NCBI RefSeq assembly: GCF_900964775.1
Contig: NC_041826.1
Coordinates: 16,638,112-16,702,111 of the forward strand
From: Scleropages formosus
Lineage: Eukaryota; Chordata; Actinopteri; Osteoglossiformes; Osteoglossidae
Length of the DNA: 64,000 nucleotides
Direction of reading: 5' to 3'
Part shown: positions 34,569 to 47,794 of the stretch, in pieces
Numbering within the stretch: position 1 is the stretch's first letter
Layout: each line of letters starts with the position of its first letter
Notes under the pieces: model-generated
Databases searched by the model: none
Told to the model about the DNA's origin: nothing
The model's input: the letters and a program-made list of their open reading frames with translations, nothing else
Position numbers and translations under genes: made by a program

Positions 34569-37500
34569 ATGGCTCCGGAGAGGAAGAACAGCGAGCTGGA
34601 TGGCTATGCCTTCTCAGTAAGTATGAAGGCTACTTTTTATTGCCATGATAAAACCGTTGTTTTGTTTCGTGGTATTTAAGAAAACTTGCTCAAGCGGAGC
34701 TGTTCAAGTATGTCTTTTCGGTAATAACTCAGTTAATGGTGATCCAGAGAAAATGAGTGGGTTTGCTGCAGACTTTATGAGGAATTTATGATTTTATGAA
34801 AGTTTTCTAGGTATAAACTATATACTGTAGGTATGGATGTTAGTACTTGAAATTCAGAATAAGCCAAATTTGTCCCATCTCAGAACAGCTCTGGACCCAA
34901 TGGTCGTAGGTTCAGTTCTCACCTTTGGCTGTAGCACCCTTGAGCAAGGTACTTACCCTAGAAATTGCTCGAGTAAAATTGTCCAGTTCAAAAAATGAGT
35001 GAATAATTCCAAGTTCCTTTGGAGAAAAGCATCAGCAAAATGAACAAATGTAGTGTATTAACAATGTCGATGCTACAGGACATTTTGCTCCCCTCCAAAA
35101 CTAAAGCATTTGCCAGTAATGATTGGTTGAACTTGTCTTAAAACTGCAATAAACTGTTTTTCTCTATTCAGAGCTGGAAAATTCACAACGACAAATTTCT
35201 ACTGTGTTGTGGATTTGAAAGTAAAACTATAGTAAAATAGATGTGGATACAGTCACTCCTCAGTAGTTCCATTGTCAGCGTACTCTGGTTTACCCTCGTT
35301 TAATGTGTTTAAACAGCCAGGACAGAATGCTAAGTGGATACCAACTTTCCCTCCCATACACGCATTAAACTAGATTCAATATAAGCAAATCTTGTTCTCC
35401 CTGAATTGTTTCTGTGTCATTGCTCAAAAATGTTAAAAAAAAAAAAAAAAGCGGAATCAGGCCAGTGAACCCTGTGCGATAATGGGCCTCCTTGCAGACA
35501 GGGTGCTGTCCATGCTGGTTACACAGTCCCCATTCCACGTACTTACCGCGGTGACCTTCCCTTTGACCCTTTGCTACCCTAAAACTTTACCCTACTGTTG
35601 ATATTCCGGTCACAAATATGAGCACCATCCAAGAGTGGGATTTTGGTGTCGTTCTGATCCGTGGGAATAAACTCTTAGGGTTGTTTTTTTTTACACATAA
35701 CTTTGTGACTCAGAGAAACCTGCTTTTTGTCACTGCAGAGCAACGGAGCAGGGCGCTTCTGCAAGCTGCCTCAAGGCTTAGAGGAAGAAACCCTCTCGGT
35801 GGAGCACAGCAGAAGCAAACTTGCCTACTGTGTTATGGATGTCCCACCATGGTATCTGTGCATCCTTTTGGGTGTTCAGGTAGGATCTTCTTCCCCAGTC
35901 TTTCTACATAGACTAACAGAAGACCCCTCCAAGAAAAATGCCCATAAATAAATTCACAGAAAATACAAACCCTGAAGTGGTCCACAGATCATAGAAACCA
36001 AGGACTCCAGGTTTTCACCCAAGCAGTCTTGTTTTGACCCCTGATTCATTGGGAGTTGGCAAGGGATGTGAACTTGTAACTCTAAAACCAGTATCAGTAG
36101 GGGGTGTTCTGTTAAACCTTTGGGAAAAGGTTGTCAGTTCCAACTGCGTCATAAAAATATCTAACTGTACACCTGGGTGAAATCGTTTTGATTAAAAAAT
36201 GAGTCAGATCAGCAGCAAAATGGTCAGTGTTTTCACTGTGCACGGCAGTCCTATCGTGCAGCGCCTCATCAGTGGGGGTATCTCAGACTCTTTTGTGACC
36301 ATGAACACAGCTCCAGGTGGCAGCAGCCATCCTGTACCCGTCCTGAGGCTGTGAACTGTATGAAGATACATGCGCTCTGTGTCCCATCTCTTACCCAGCA
36401 CTGCCTGACGGCATTTGGTGGCCTCATCGCCATCCCACTCATCCTATCCCAGGCACTGTGTCTGCAGCACGATGCCCTCACTCAGGGCTACCTCATCAGC
36501 ACCATCTTCTTCGTCTCAGGTCTCTGCACCCTGCTGCAGGTCACTTTTGGGGTCAGGTGAGGCAGCCACCTCGCCCAGGGGCAGAAACTGTAGACCAAGC
36601 TGAAGCCTTACAGACCAGTGTGTGAAGTATGAATGAACTAGAGTGTGTAAGGGCCATGGGGAGGAGAGAAAGGAGGAGAAGTTTTCCACAAATGGACATT
36701 AGGGAGTGATATTGGAGAATTTGTATTATTATTGTATTAATGAATAATATTATGTTTGTAATCCAGGGTTTTTTGATGAACGGTATTGTATGGTTGATGT
36801 GAAGGTGGGCTGTTATAGGGCGTAGCTCCTGCTGCAAGGCCAACTTCTGAGACAAAACCCCCTACGAATAAACTGGCCGAATGATCACTTACACCATGAA
36901 ACCTTTAAACTGGTTTGGGGGAAAGCCTTCGTGTTAGTCGGGGATTAATTGAGACATAAGGTACTGATTAGCAGTGGTAAGTGAACAAAAACATGTTACT
37001 GTACCTCCTTCCAGTTCCCTTTTCCCAGCCTGTCCTGGTACCCCACGTAGTGATCTCATCAAATTATTCAACACTGAGGTCCCCTGAGCCGGAGGGTCTT
37101 TGTATGTGTGGTAGACCTGTAAATTCAACGTGTAACACAAGACCCACCCCCTTATGTAGGTCCCTTTTCTCCTTCCGCATTTAAGATCTAATCTGAGTGT
37201 TTCATCATCTATGGACCTACATTGTCTGTCTGCAGGACATAAACTTCGAGAAGAGTGCAGTTTTTTAAAAGTCAAGTGGTCATTGCATAAGTCGAACATG
37301 GCAGAAATTAGGCTCCGTAAAAAGGTTAGCCTGGAATTCCCGTCTGATTAAAAATGGTTCCAGGCCACTTAAAATTCCTTCAGTCTTTTGTTGCTTCTGG
37401 ATTCTTGCAGAAGCTGGAACATCCTTGAAACCTGTCGTGTGGAACTCAGCAGACACAAATATTTTTATCCTGATGGAATGGATTGTGTAAATTTCCTAGG

Positions 37501-40385
37501 ATGCCACTTCCTTTCATATCAGAGATAGTCACTCATGAGATGAAAATGTACCTGAATGAAAGATCTCTGAGACTGGAATGTCATTGTCACATGACAGATT
37601 GTTGTAGTTTGTTTTGAGGACTCTACTGCTCTTTCTTAGTCTTTCTTATGTGGTACCTGATTTCATTGCCCCCTCACCAACAGACTGCCCATACTCCAGG
37701 GGGGGACATTCACCTTGCTGGCCCCCTCCCTGGCCGTGCTGTCCATGCCTGAGTGGAAATGTCCTGCCTGGACACAGAACGCCTCCCTTGTGAACACCTC
37801 CTCGCCAGCCTTCATCGAGGTCTGGCAGAGCCGCATGCGGGAGGTGAGATAGGGTAACACGTTTTTCTGCTTTTCTATACCATGCTCATCACTCAAATGC
37901 TGGTATAAATAAAAGCCCTGGAAATAAAAAATGTTCACGCATCTCATTGTTTGTGGGGTGGCAATATAGCTGCAGGGTTCCATCATGGTTGGCTCCTGTT
38001 TCCAAATACTGGTGGGCTTCTCAGGCCTCATAGGCCTCTTCATGCGGTTCATCGGGCCCTTGACCATCGCGCCCACCATCTCCCTGATTGGACTGTCTCT
38101 GTTTGACTCAGCTGGCACCAGTGCTGGGAACCACTGGGGAGTTGCTGCTATGTGAGTTGACCACCTGCAGTTAAAATGCTCATGACAGAGTGTCACGTCG
38201 AGGTAACAAATATGGTGAATGCACATCACTTGTTCTCATCTGCAGGACGACAGTCTTGATCATCATTTTCTCCCAGTATCTCCGGGACATGTCTGTCCCC
38301 TTCCCTGCATACAACAAGACCAAAAGTTTCCATTCTGCAAAAATGTACATATTCCAGATTCTTCCTGTAAGTGAAGCACAACTAATGCAACTTTTCAATA
38401 CACCCGTGTCAAGTCTCAGACATCAGGTTTTTATAATAATCAGGGAGTACATGGACAGCATATTGCATTCACATACTTGCCAGGTTGAGACTAAATAAAT
38501 ATAAATATGTCCACTATTTGCATGAATGCATGATGAGATTTACACGTAAGAGTTTGATCCCCAGGTCCTTCTTGGCATCACGCTGTCCTGGCTCGTTTGC
38601 TACCTTCTGACCACTTATGAAGTCCTGCCATCCCATCCAGAGAAGTACGGTTATCAAGCTCGCACAGACCTGAAGGGTGATGTCATAGCCCAGGCACCCT
38701 GGTTTCGGTTGCCCTACCCAGGTAAGAAGGCCAACAGCCTAAGCAAAGGGAGAGTTTTGTGTAAAGCAGACACGAAAAGGGATAGACTTGGATTGATCCT
38801 GTTCTCTTTTGTTGTCAGGAGAGGTTGGCATGTGCAAGAAATGTTGTCTCTAAATAATTTGAACAATTTTATCGAGTTTGCGTTGCGTGTTTCCAGGTGA
38901 CGGAGAGTAACAGCTCTCACACTGCGTGTTTTTTCCAACAATTTCGAACTTCAGGTCAGTGGGGCATGCCAACGGTGAGCCTGGCAGGTGTGTTTGGTAT
39001 ACTGGCAGGGGTGACATCCTCCATGGTGGAATCTGTGGGAGACTACCACGCCTGCGCCCGGCTCTCAGGAGCCCCTCCTCCTCCCAAGCATGCCATCAAC
39101 CGGGGGGTGGCTATGGAGGGGGTGGGCTGCCTGCTGGCTGGTGCCTGGGGAACAGGCAATGGGACCACCTCCTACAGTGAGAACGTGGGGGCACTGGGCA
39201 TCACCAAGGTGATAAAGGAGGGGTGATAGAAGCTTAACTTTAAAATATGACCAAACCATTTCCCGGAGGGGAGTCAAACTCAGCTAACGTTGGGGAATAT
39301 TGTCTTGTGCACAGGTGGGTAGCCGCATGGTGATTGTAACCAGTGGTATCCTGATGGTGATTATGGGGACTTTTGGAAAAATTGGAGCCATCTTCACCAC
39401 AATACCATCCCCCGTGATAGGAGGCATGCTCCTGGTCATGTTCGGGGTCATATCTGCAGCCGGAGTTTCAAATCTGCAGGTAGGAACACCGTTCTCACAC
39501 TGGCGAACATCAAATGACTGTTGACTAATGAAATAACCCATTTGTTTTATTGCACCAGTATGCAGACATGAACTCATCCCGGAACATCTTTATTTTTGGA
39601 TTCTCCATGTTCACTGGGTTGGCCATTCCCAACTGGATTCTGAAGAACCCTTCAGCTATAGCGACAGGTAGCACGAAAATAGGAGCAGTGTTTAGGGCAA
39701 ATCCAGCTTTGTTCTTGTGCTTGAAGAGTTTGGATTTGTAGAAAGCATTCATAATCTGACTGGTGGAGATCAATGTTTCTGCACACAATGACAGTGAAAA
39801 GCTGAGGTGCAATGGAATGGTGTGTCTCTGTCCTCCATCTGCAGGACTAATAGAACTGGACCATGTGCTCCAGGTGCTTTTAACCACCAGCATGTTTATG
39901 GGGGGCTTCTTTGGATTTGTTCTAGACAACACCATCCCAGGTGAGTCTGCAGCTATCTTAGATCTTACTTTCCATCCAAACTGCCACTGAATAGTAAATT
40001 CATCAGTGAAACTCTGTTGAGGGCCGTGGTGAATAGTAAAGGTTTAAAGATGCAAAACCAAGAAATCTAATGGCTCCATGATTTCCCCCAATGTCTCCCA
40101 CTGATGTCTTCAGGCTCCAAACGTGAGCGGGGTCTTGAAGCATGGAGTGAGGCTCACCATGAGGACCCAGACAACTTTCCAGAGAGCAGTATGGTATACA
40201 ACCTGCCCTTCAGCTTCAGCTCTCGGCTTTCCTCTTCTTTCTCTTCCTCCTGGATGAAATGGGTATGCTATTTGCCATTCTGCCCTCCAACCAAGTCCAT
40301 ATCCCAAGAACAAGACCCTCTTGGAATTATGGAAAATAAAGCAAAGCCAGATCCTCCACAGATCGCTATTGGAACAGCTTTGTGA
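34569..40385 (+). CDS. slc23a4: SLC23/NAT family transporter, nucleobase type (SLC23A4/SNBT1-like)
   Basis: Twelve exons: 34569-34616, 35739-35879, 36399-36556, 37684-37843, 37970-38151, 38246-38366, 38565-38721, 38955-39208, 39315-39479, 39559-39667, 39845-39940, 40114-40385. All introns are GT-AG and phases close to 620 residues. NAT-fold membrane protein (14 helices in the family): [14 protein letters not shown] holds the helix-1 QH pair across the exon 2/3 junction; N148 and N153 are sequons in an extracellular loop; [10 protein letters not shown] (E348) is the helix-8 motif; [10 protein letters not shown] (398-407) is the NAT signature. Position 1 of that signature is Glu, as in bacterial UraA, whereas the ascorbate carriers SLC23A1/A2 have Pro. 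This argues for uracil/purine-type substrates with Na+ coupling, as in rat SNBT1. Adjacent fam180a also fits the mammalian Slc23a4 neighbourhood as I recall it. The start ATG 34569 is chosen because the upstream open frame is low complexity. Confidence 0.85.
34890..35050 (+). repeat. Family A SINE in slc23a4 intron 1
   Basis: Sense copy: GGTCGTAGGTTCAGTTCTCA (B-box region), CCCTTGAGCAAGGTACTTAC, then the tail TTCCTTTGGAGAAAAGCATC. The 5' head is truncated. Confidence 0.8.
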
Positions 40386-40603
40386 GTTTTCAGCCCTTTC
40401 TGGGTTTCATGTCAAAAATAAGGCAGCTGTCAGTGAGAACTTGGACCTCGATTCCAGGCTGAAATACATGGGATCTCTTTTTTATACACTCTCCCCCTTT
40501 TATCACACTAACGCACAGTTTCCTCCATGATCCATTGCTTTTGGTTTGTGCAAACGTTGTGTTTGAATGGCTTTTCACCTATTAACCTCATATCATGGTA
40601 TTG

Positions 40604-40609
40604 AATAAA
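40604..40609 (+). terminator. slc23a4 poly(A) signal
   Basis: AATAAA 219 bp after the stop codon; the first canonical signal downstream apart from a weak AATAAA inside the last exon. Confidence 0.6.
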
Positions 40610-40635
40610 AGAGAATCTTTTGAAAAAGATGATAA

Positions 40636-40716
40636 TTTATTTGACATCCAAAACACTGTTGAAATTATCATCTCATCTTTTTAAGATGAATATTTTTGGT
40701 GTGGTGTTTTTTTATT
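40636..40716 (-). terminator. fam180a poly(A) signals
   Basis: Two AATAAA hexamers on the minus strand (40711-40716 and 40636-40641), about 330-410 bp beyond the fam180a stop. Use of the distal one would make the transcript end at or inside the slc23a4 3' end. Confidence 0.5.
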
Positions 40717-41044
40717 GTAGATTAACAGCAGTTTCCAATACAGCATTTACAGTAATAATACTATGGTCAAAGGGAAGTAAAAGGCTTGGTGCCTGGTAGA
40801 CCCAAGAGAAGCTTCACGCAGCATAGAAAAACACAATTATGATGACAGACATTGCCACTCTGCTGGATGACATAGCATATCTTGTCTTCTCCAGTTCACT
40901 TTGACCCTCCTGTTCTTGGAATTTGGAGCCAGGAGTAGATTTGTAATTAGTGAAATATTTCAACAGTAATATATACTGAGATATTGATTATACTCAGCAG
41001 GCAATTCCTGCACAACCTCTGCAAAGAGAGGAGCCACAGTGCAC

Positions 41045-43997
41045 TTAGGAGGCCATCAGATCCTGCTTTATGGCACTGTATAGAGTGACAAAAGACTCGG
41101 CCCAGGCGTCTCTTTGGTGGCTTGTGGCATTGGCTGCTCTGTGGGCGGTGTAGACCATAGTCAGCACGGTGCGCTCAAAATCATCTCGTTGCAAGTGTCT
41201 CTGTCGACGGGACAGCTTGGAGTTCAGGCGACGGATGTCAGAGAGGTTCCGGGGCAAGACGGCTCTGGCAAATGCCTTGAGCTTTCTGGCCAGGCGCATG
41301 GAGGCCAGCTCCTCATCCTGCACGCAGAAGGGCCCACGATCATCCTCGACCCACAGCCCCATGAGCAGCATCTGTGGGGGTGGAGGGTGAATACCGGTTA
41401 AAGTCAGTTCTCTGGTCAGCTGAGTGTTGGTCTTAGTTCTCAATATCGTAAGTATATCCTTTGGATCAGGACCGAGAGGAACTCTGGAACCGGTATTTGG
41501 GTCTCACTTTGATCAGCACGGGGGACCACACGTCCTTTTAAGATTCAGTAACTTTTACAGTCCCATCGTGCTGTAAATGTAGCAACACGGAACAGTTTTG
41601 TAAAGTATTCTGAATAAGGGTGTATACAGAAAAAACACATTAAATTTGATCTTGGACATTTACTTATGAATTATTTATAGCCCAGTCTTGGTTTTCAAGG
41701 TATTTGTGAGAATCAGATTCTCTGCTTCATTAAATCAGTTCTCCACAAATAGCCCTTTACCTGATTCTATATTATCAACAGAGCTATGATTTTTATTTTT
41801 TTTTCACATTCTAGATTATTATTTTTAGATGATCTCACCTCAAAGAGCAGGTTGGCATCCTGTATGGTGTTCTGAAACAGGGAGCTGACGCTTGGCATTA
41901 TTCCTTGTTTTACTCTCAAGGATGATGGGAACAAAGCTGAAAGAAGTTTATATGCGTCATGTATTTGCATTTATTTTATAATACGCAAATCCCTTATTCT
42001 TTTCAGAATGTCGCTGTGGATTATGTGGAAAGTGAGGAAAAACTAAGGCACACAGGGCACAATTCTTGCTTCTCGGTCAGAAAGGCAGAAAAAGAAAACA
42101 ATTGTACTGTGCGGACAAACCATGCCAAGAGAGGCGACGTGTTTCGGACTGCGACGCGAGACGCGACAGAATGATTCTGCAACACTCATCCTTGCAATTC
42201 CAGCTCACAGCGCAAACACTGGAGGGAGCGGCATTCAAAATGAGAATGCAAAGAGCTCTTGCTCAGCTTGCCAGCCACAAAGACATATCTGAAACCACAT
42301 TAGCTGTGTGAAGAACCTCTGTTAGAAGGAGGTTTACACAATGGAGGCCTTATTACAGTAGCCACATTTATTCAAATTACGCACAATAAACAGTGCAACC
42401 AGAATAAACAAAGGGCCTGTGCTCTTATGGAATGCTGGCTTATTCCAGGCAAGATTCAAACCCCGTGGTGACCTTTTTCACCTGGGGGGCTCCTTAACCT
42501 GGGATCTACAGATCCCTTGTGAGTCGGGGGATGAGTTTCACGGGGTCCGTGAAGCGTGGCCTTGCTTTGAAAATAATCCTCAGTTAAAGTTAAAAATAAA
42601 ATGAAATGTTCCTGTGCTATTACTATCTTTCATTACTAACTTTATGGGAAGGTAAATTTTCAGTGCAGTAATCTTGAGTGTTATAGTGATGATGATGATG
42701 ATGATGATGATGGATGTGCCATTGAGTTGACTCCGGAGTGTAATATTATCAATGCAATTTATTGACATTTTTGTAAAGGGGGTTCTTTATTTTCTTCAAA
42801 TTGTTAAAGCAGTCAGTGCCCTTGAAAAGGTTTGTTGCGGGCTGGTGCAAACAGCCGTCCTTATCGCTCAGTCCAACAGCGATTATCTAAAGAGTGAACC
42901 AACGCAGGGGGTCCCCTGGGACCTGGGGTGGAAGCGTTGGAGATGTCCGGGTCTGCAGGACAAGGAGATCTCTCTGTTTGTCAGCGCTACAAGGAAGAGC
43001 AATAAGCTCATATCTTCCCATGATCTCAGCAAAAGAAAACACACTAATCGGTTTAGCCGCACTGAGGCTGTAAATACCAGTCTTGGTGTGTTTTCTACTG
43101 AGCGCCAAGTGGACTTTACAAAGTTATTTGTTTCAAGGGAAAGTTAATCAGTCTTGTCTATAATTTTTCCTCCTCGTCATCTACACCCACGTCTCCAGCT
43201 TTAGGATCTCCTTGCTTGTCAGTTACAGGAATTTACGTTTTGAAATTGCTTTCGCTCATAATTCATAACACGAACTAACCATTAAGGCAGCCAAATTTTT
43301 ATTTTATGTTTGTTAAAAAAAAGTCCAAGTTCAGGACTGTGGGAGAAGCTCTGTCGAATTTAATTGCAGCGCATTTTCGGCCAAGGAATTGCAGTCAAAA
43401 CATATATTTATCTTATCTAACCGTGGGGGAGCAGTGAAGCAAGAAGGCTGAGCTCTGAGCCTCGGAAAGATATTCTTCATCGTGTCGCCACCGTCCGCAT
43501 ACCGCCCCTGGTTGGAAGGACTGCTGCCAATCTTTGGTGCAGTTTTCAAGCTCGTCAAGAACAGAGAGTGGAATTTTGGAACTTATAAAAAATATTGCAC
43601 GATATGTAAAAACTAACAATACAGCAGCAGCCCCCATGCCAGTGAATAAGCAGTCCAGCACCTTATCCCCTGGAGCACAGAGTAACGTCACATGAAAAAA
43701 GGTCCCGAGAGCTGCAGCGATTTGTAAAACCGCATCAGGAGAGGGTAACTGCCACCCAAGAGGGTACGGGTAAGGCCTCAGTCCGATTCTTAATTCCGAA
43801 TCCATCAGTGAACAGCAATGGTCCTGAAGTCTCTCTTACCTCACATGTAGGTGACACTGCAGATCACCTGTCACTAACATTCCTTGTCAGTGTCTCATCT
43901 TACATGCCTTACCTTTATTACGTCTCTGAGTCTCACTTGCGCAGATGTGGTAACAGAAGAGAACCACGAACCATGCCATCATCATCCTCCGGTGCAT
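41045..43997 (-). CDS. fam180a: FAM180A-like small secreted protein
   Basis: Three exons in transcript order: 43913-43997, 41839-41936, 41045-41371; phases 1 and 0 close to 169 residues plus TAA (human FAM180A is 173). Family function is unknown. Visible: a signal peptide over residues about 1-22 (MMMAWFVVLFCYHICA core), then ALFPSS matching the human AVLFPA region, then the family core DEELASMR, SDIRRLNSKLS, DDFERTVLTMVYTAHR and a C-terminal TLYSAIKQDLM. The first exon is only 28 codons and was found by phase: donor AAAG/GTAAGG joins acceptor TTTCAG/CT to make Ala. These words match FAM180A better than FAM180B. Tail to tail with slc23a4. A 130-codon ORF of unknown meaning lies in its 2 kb intron 1. 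Confidence 0.87.
42687..42712. repeat. (GAT)n microsatellite
   Basis: About eight GAT units in fam180a intron 1. It gives a poly-isoleucine open frame on the minus strand that is not a gene. Confidence 0.85.
43413..43805 (-). CDS. Unidentified ORF with two hydrophobic segments
   Basis: 130 codons from ATG 43805 to stop 43413, on the fam180a strand inside its intron 1. Two hydrophobic stretches: about residues 25-44 (AVLQIAAALGTFFHVTLLCA) and 52-75 (CLFTGMGAAAVLLVFTYRAI onward), with a polar, cysteine-bearing tail. I do not recognise it. It could be a small membrane-protein gene, an alternative terminal exon, or chance. No upstream exon or promoter identified. Confidence 0.25.
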   Translation of the reverse strand: MDSELRIGLRPYPYPLGWQLPSPDAVLQIAAALGTFFHVTLLCAPGDKVLDCLFTGMGAAAVLLVFTYRAIFFISSKIPLSVLDELENCTKDWQQSFQPGAVCGRWRHDEEYLSEAQSSAFLLHCSPTVR

Positions 43998-44598
43998 CGT
44001 GGGGAACTCTCCAACACGGAGCGAGCGACTCACTGCGTGTTCTGCGCGGCGTCACCGCGGAGCCTGTGTCTCCCACCAAGCCGAGTGGCTAAGCGCACAA
44101 CCACAGCGGGAGCATGAGCTGAGGTGCTGCGCTTCTTCTCTCTCTCTCTCTCTCTGACCATTGTCACAAAACCCATCTGGAACTCATCTGGACCCAAGAG
44201 AGCCACAGCTGCATATGAAAGCCGCCTACATTTGCCAGATGTCTCCCAGCCCCGGTTCACCCTGATGACAGTGGTCAGGTCCTCACCGCTTCTGGCTTTT
44301 GCACCATCATTCACTCATCATTCAGTAGAAGCAGCAGATGCAAGTATGTCATTATATCACACTGCTACTATTTCTATTGTTATTATATTGCACCTGCTTA
44401 TTTAACTTAACATAAATTATTCCTGAACTGAAATCTTGGGTTAAAAGATGAATGTCTTGTTTCTTCAGCAGGATATATTTGTTTCATAAAGGGCTGTGCA
44501 GTATATAATCAGAAACTATAAATATCTTTTATGACATATCAAGTTCAAAAATAAGCTAAAAATAATGTAACAATGCATAGTATTACTAAAATGCTAAA
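43998..44598. other. Upstream of fam180a
   Basis: Includes a (CT)n tract near 44136-44155. No other feature recognised; the fam180a promoter should lie here. Confidence 0.4.
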
Positions 44599-44813
44599 AA
44601 ATACACACACACACCATCTGAACTGCTTGTCCCATTTGAGATCGTGGGGAGCCAGAGCCTAATGCGGTAACACAGGGCGTAAGGATGGAGGGGGAGGGGA
44701 CACACCCAGGACAGGACGCCAGTCCGTTGCAAGGCACCCCAAGCGGGACTCAAACCCCAGACCCACCAGAGAGCAGGACCTGGTCCAACCCACTGCATCA
44801 CCACGCCCCCCTC
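44599..44813 (-). repeat. TG-tailed SINE (family B), copy 9
   Basis: Full-length antisense copy, short duplication TGCTAAA (44592-44598 and 44814-44820). More diverged than copies 5 and 8. Confidence 0.88.
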
Positions 44814-44864
44814 TGCTAAAGGAGAAGGAGAAGTGCTTTATCTTTGTCTTCTTACACCTGTTTA

Positions 44865-45000
44865 GAGAGTTGGAGAAAAGTCATACGAACACAGGAGGAA
44901 CATGCACAAAACACACAGAGTGAGCTACATTGAAATCCTAATTTGAATTTACAGCCCAGGAACTGTGAGGCACCAGCGCTACCCGCCGTTCGACTCATAG
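44865..45000 (-). repeat. Family C SINE fragment
   Basis: Reverse complement shows GCGGGTAGCGCTGGTGCCTC followed by TGTGTGTTTTGTGCATGTTC, the head and first box of the family. Truncated. Confidence 0.7.
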
Positions 45001-45064
45001 GAGGTGCAGAACCAGTTATCCAATTTGTGCTCCGCTGACCTCTTGGTGTAATTTAACGTACGAG

Positions 45065-45077
45065 CCAGTAGGGGGCT
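45065..45077 (+). promoter_or_regulatory. CTCF-like motif
   Basis: CCAGTAGGGGGCT matches CCASYAGRKGGCR except the last base. Plus orientation. Confidence 0.4.
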
Positions 45078-45252
45078 CTGATGAGCCCAAACTGTTACAG
45101 TGATCTCAATCGCTATGCATATAGATACTCTTTGTGTAATACCCTATATTAATTGTAAGATTAATACTACAGCATATTTTATATTTTCTCATTTCTACTG
45201 AGTTCTTGAAAAAAAAAAAACAAATTTGGCACCAATAAAAAAAAATGGAGTG

Positions 45253-45343
45253 TCCTTCGAGCCGGAATCGAACCAGCGACCTAAGGATGTCAGTGGTGTG
45301 TTTCCTCTACAGTCCTCCGCTCTACCAACTGAGCTATCGAAGG
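45253..45343 (-). tRNA. tRNA-Tyr (GTA), with intron
   Basis: 91 nt. The acceptor stem CCTTCGA pairs with TCGAAGG, discriminator A at 45253. D arm TAGCTCAGTTGGTAGAGC, anticodon GTA at 45310-45308, an 18-nt intron (45306-45289) one base 3' of the anticodon as usual for this isotype, T arm GGTTCGATTCC. Removal of the intron leaves 73 nt. A T-run follows the 3' end, the RNA polymerase III terminator. Confidence 0.97.
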
Positions 45344-45426
45344 CACGCTACAAATACGTTGTATAATATTCTACTTAAATTCTAATATTGAACATTTAAT
45401 TCCCCCTACTTTGCTTTCTTATTTTG

Positions 45427-45470
45427 GCGGGCGTTTTTCTCCAAAGCAACGTATATCTCAGAGGAAAATA
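45427..45470 (-). repeat. LINE-type tail fragment
   Basis: The reverse complement reads CTGAGATATACGTTGCTTTG then GAGAAAAACGCCCGCC, a diverged version of the shared LINE/SINE tail. It lies about 85 bp upstream of the tRNA-Tyr 5' end. Confidence 0.6.
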
Positions 45471-46601
45471 TAACATTTACACGTTTTATCGTGCACTAAC
45501 TGAAGGGAGAAGTGAGCCCGAACAGCTCAGTTAATCATTATGAATACATTCGACAACTCCGCTATCATAAATCAATATTTCCTCCAATTCAAAAGCAACC
45601 GAGCTATTTATTTTTACATCCAAGTTGTTAAGTAGCAAAATTGTAAAAAATGTAAAATTATGAACCTCTTGAACGCATTTCGAGGCCGAGTCGAAATTCT
45701 CTTCCTCTCTTTTTCGCTCGACGACGAGGACTCGTTTATTAGAAGAGTTTCTCACTCAGGCTCTTAAAGTTAAAATAAATGTGTTGTGGACACTGCTGAA
45801 GAAACAAGGTGACTGTCGTTAAGAGTTTGGGCCATGTGGCCGAGTCTCTGCTGGATGACACCCACACGGCCGCAGCAGTCGAATTAATGGTGTTTTATTG
45901 CTAAAATATTGAAAATTATGTGTTAATTTTGCCAGGCTGTTGGGTGTGAACTTCAACTGGTGGAGCTGTCTTTCAGGATCACACCTTACATCAGTAAAAT
46001 GCTCTGCTGTCAAACAGATAATTTCACAGATCAATATTTTTCTTGTGTTTAAGCAGAATGATATCGATCGAAATATGTACTTTTTACTAAATATGTGTAT
46101 AATCTTGGGTAAATAACATACTGACAAACACTAAATGGCCACGTTAAACCTGCAATAAGTGAAAATTTAATTGGAACAATATGCTCAGACTTGACAATAT
46201 TTAAAGACTAAGAAAGCAAGATGCACATTTTTTGAAATTGCACAATTTGGAATAAGGTTATCGCAAGATAAAAATATGTAATGTTTTTATTGGGGTCAAC
46301 AGAACTTAGAATAATTTGTTGTATAGCTCAAAATCTCCAAGAAGCTTTATCTTTCCCTAATGCCACTTGAACCATTAACATCAAAATGTGTATGTGTTAA
46401 TAAATCGAACAAACGCATTCCAAAAAAGTGCAATATGCACAATTTTATTTCTGTGCTAATGGGAGCACAACAGTTTAACACAGTAGAAGAAAAGCATTTA
46501 AAGAGAGCTGGTTAATCTTCAAACATTTATCAAAAATTAAAGTCATACAAAAACAACAGGTACTCGGTATACAGGGTCAAGAAAATGAGGAAGATACTCC
46601 T
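45471..46601. other. Intergenic between tRNA-Tyr and snrpf 3' end
   Basis: AT-rich, no gene seen. A minus-strand AATAAA at 46444-46449 is a candidate snrpf poly(A) signal about 155 bp beyond its stop. Confidence 0.5.
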
Positions 46602-47721
<1,120 letters not shown>

Positions 47722-47794
47722 TTCGAAAAAATGCAAACTGCCTAATTGTTTAATTTTTTTAACAAAAGCCCAAAGTAGCACGCCGCGCCAACGA

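Noticed and set aside
42580-42768. Poly-isoleucine frame
   Set aside because: Encoded by the (GAT)n microsatellite.
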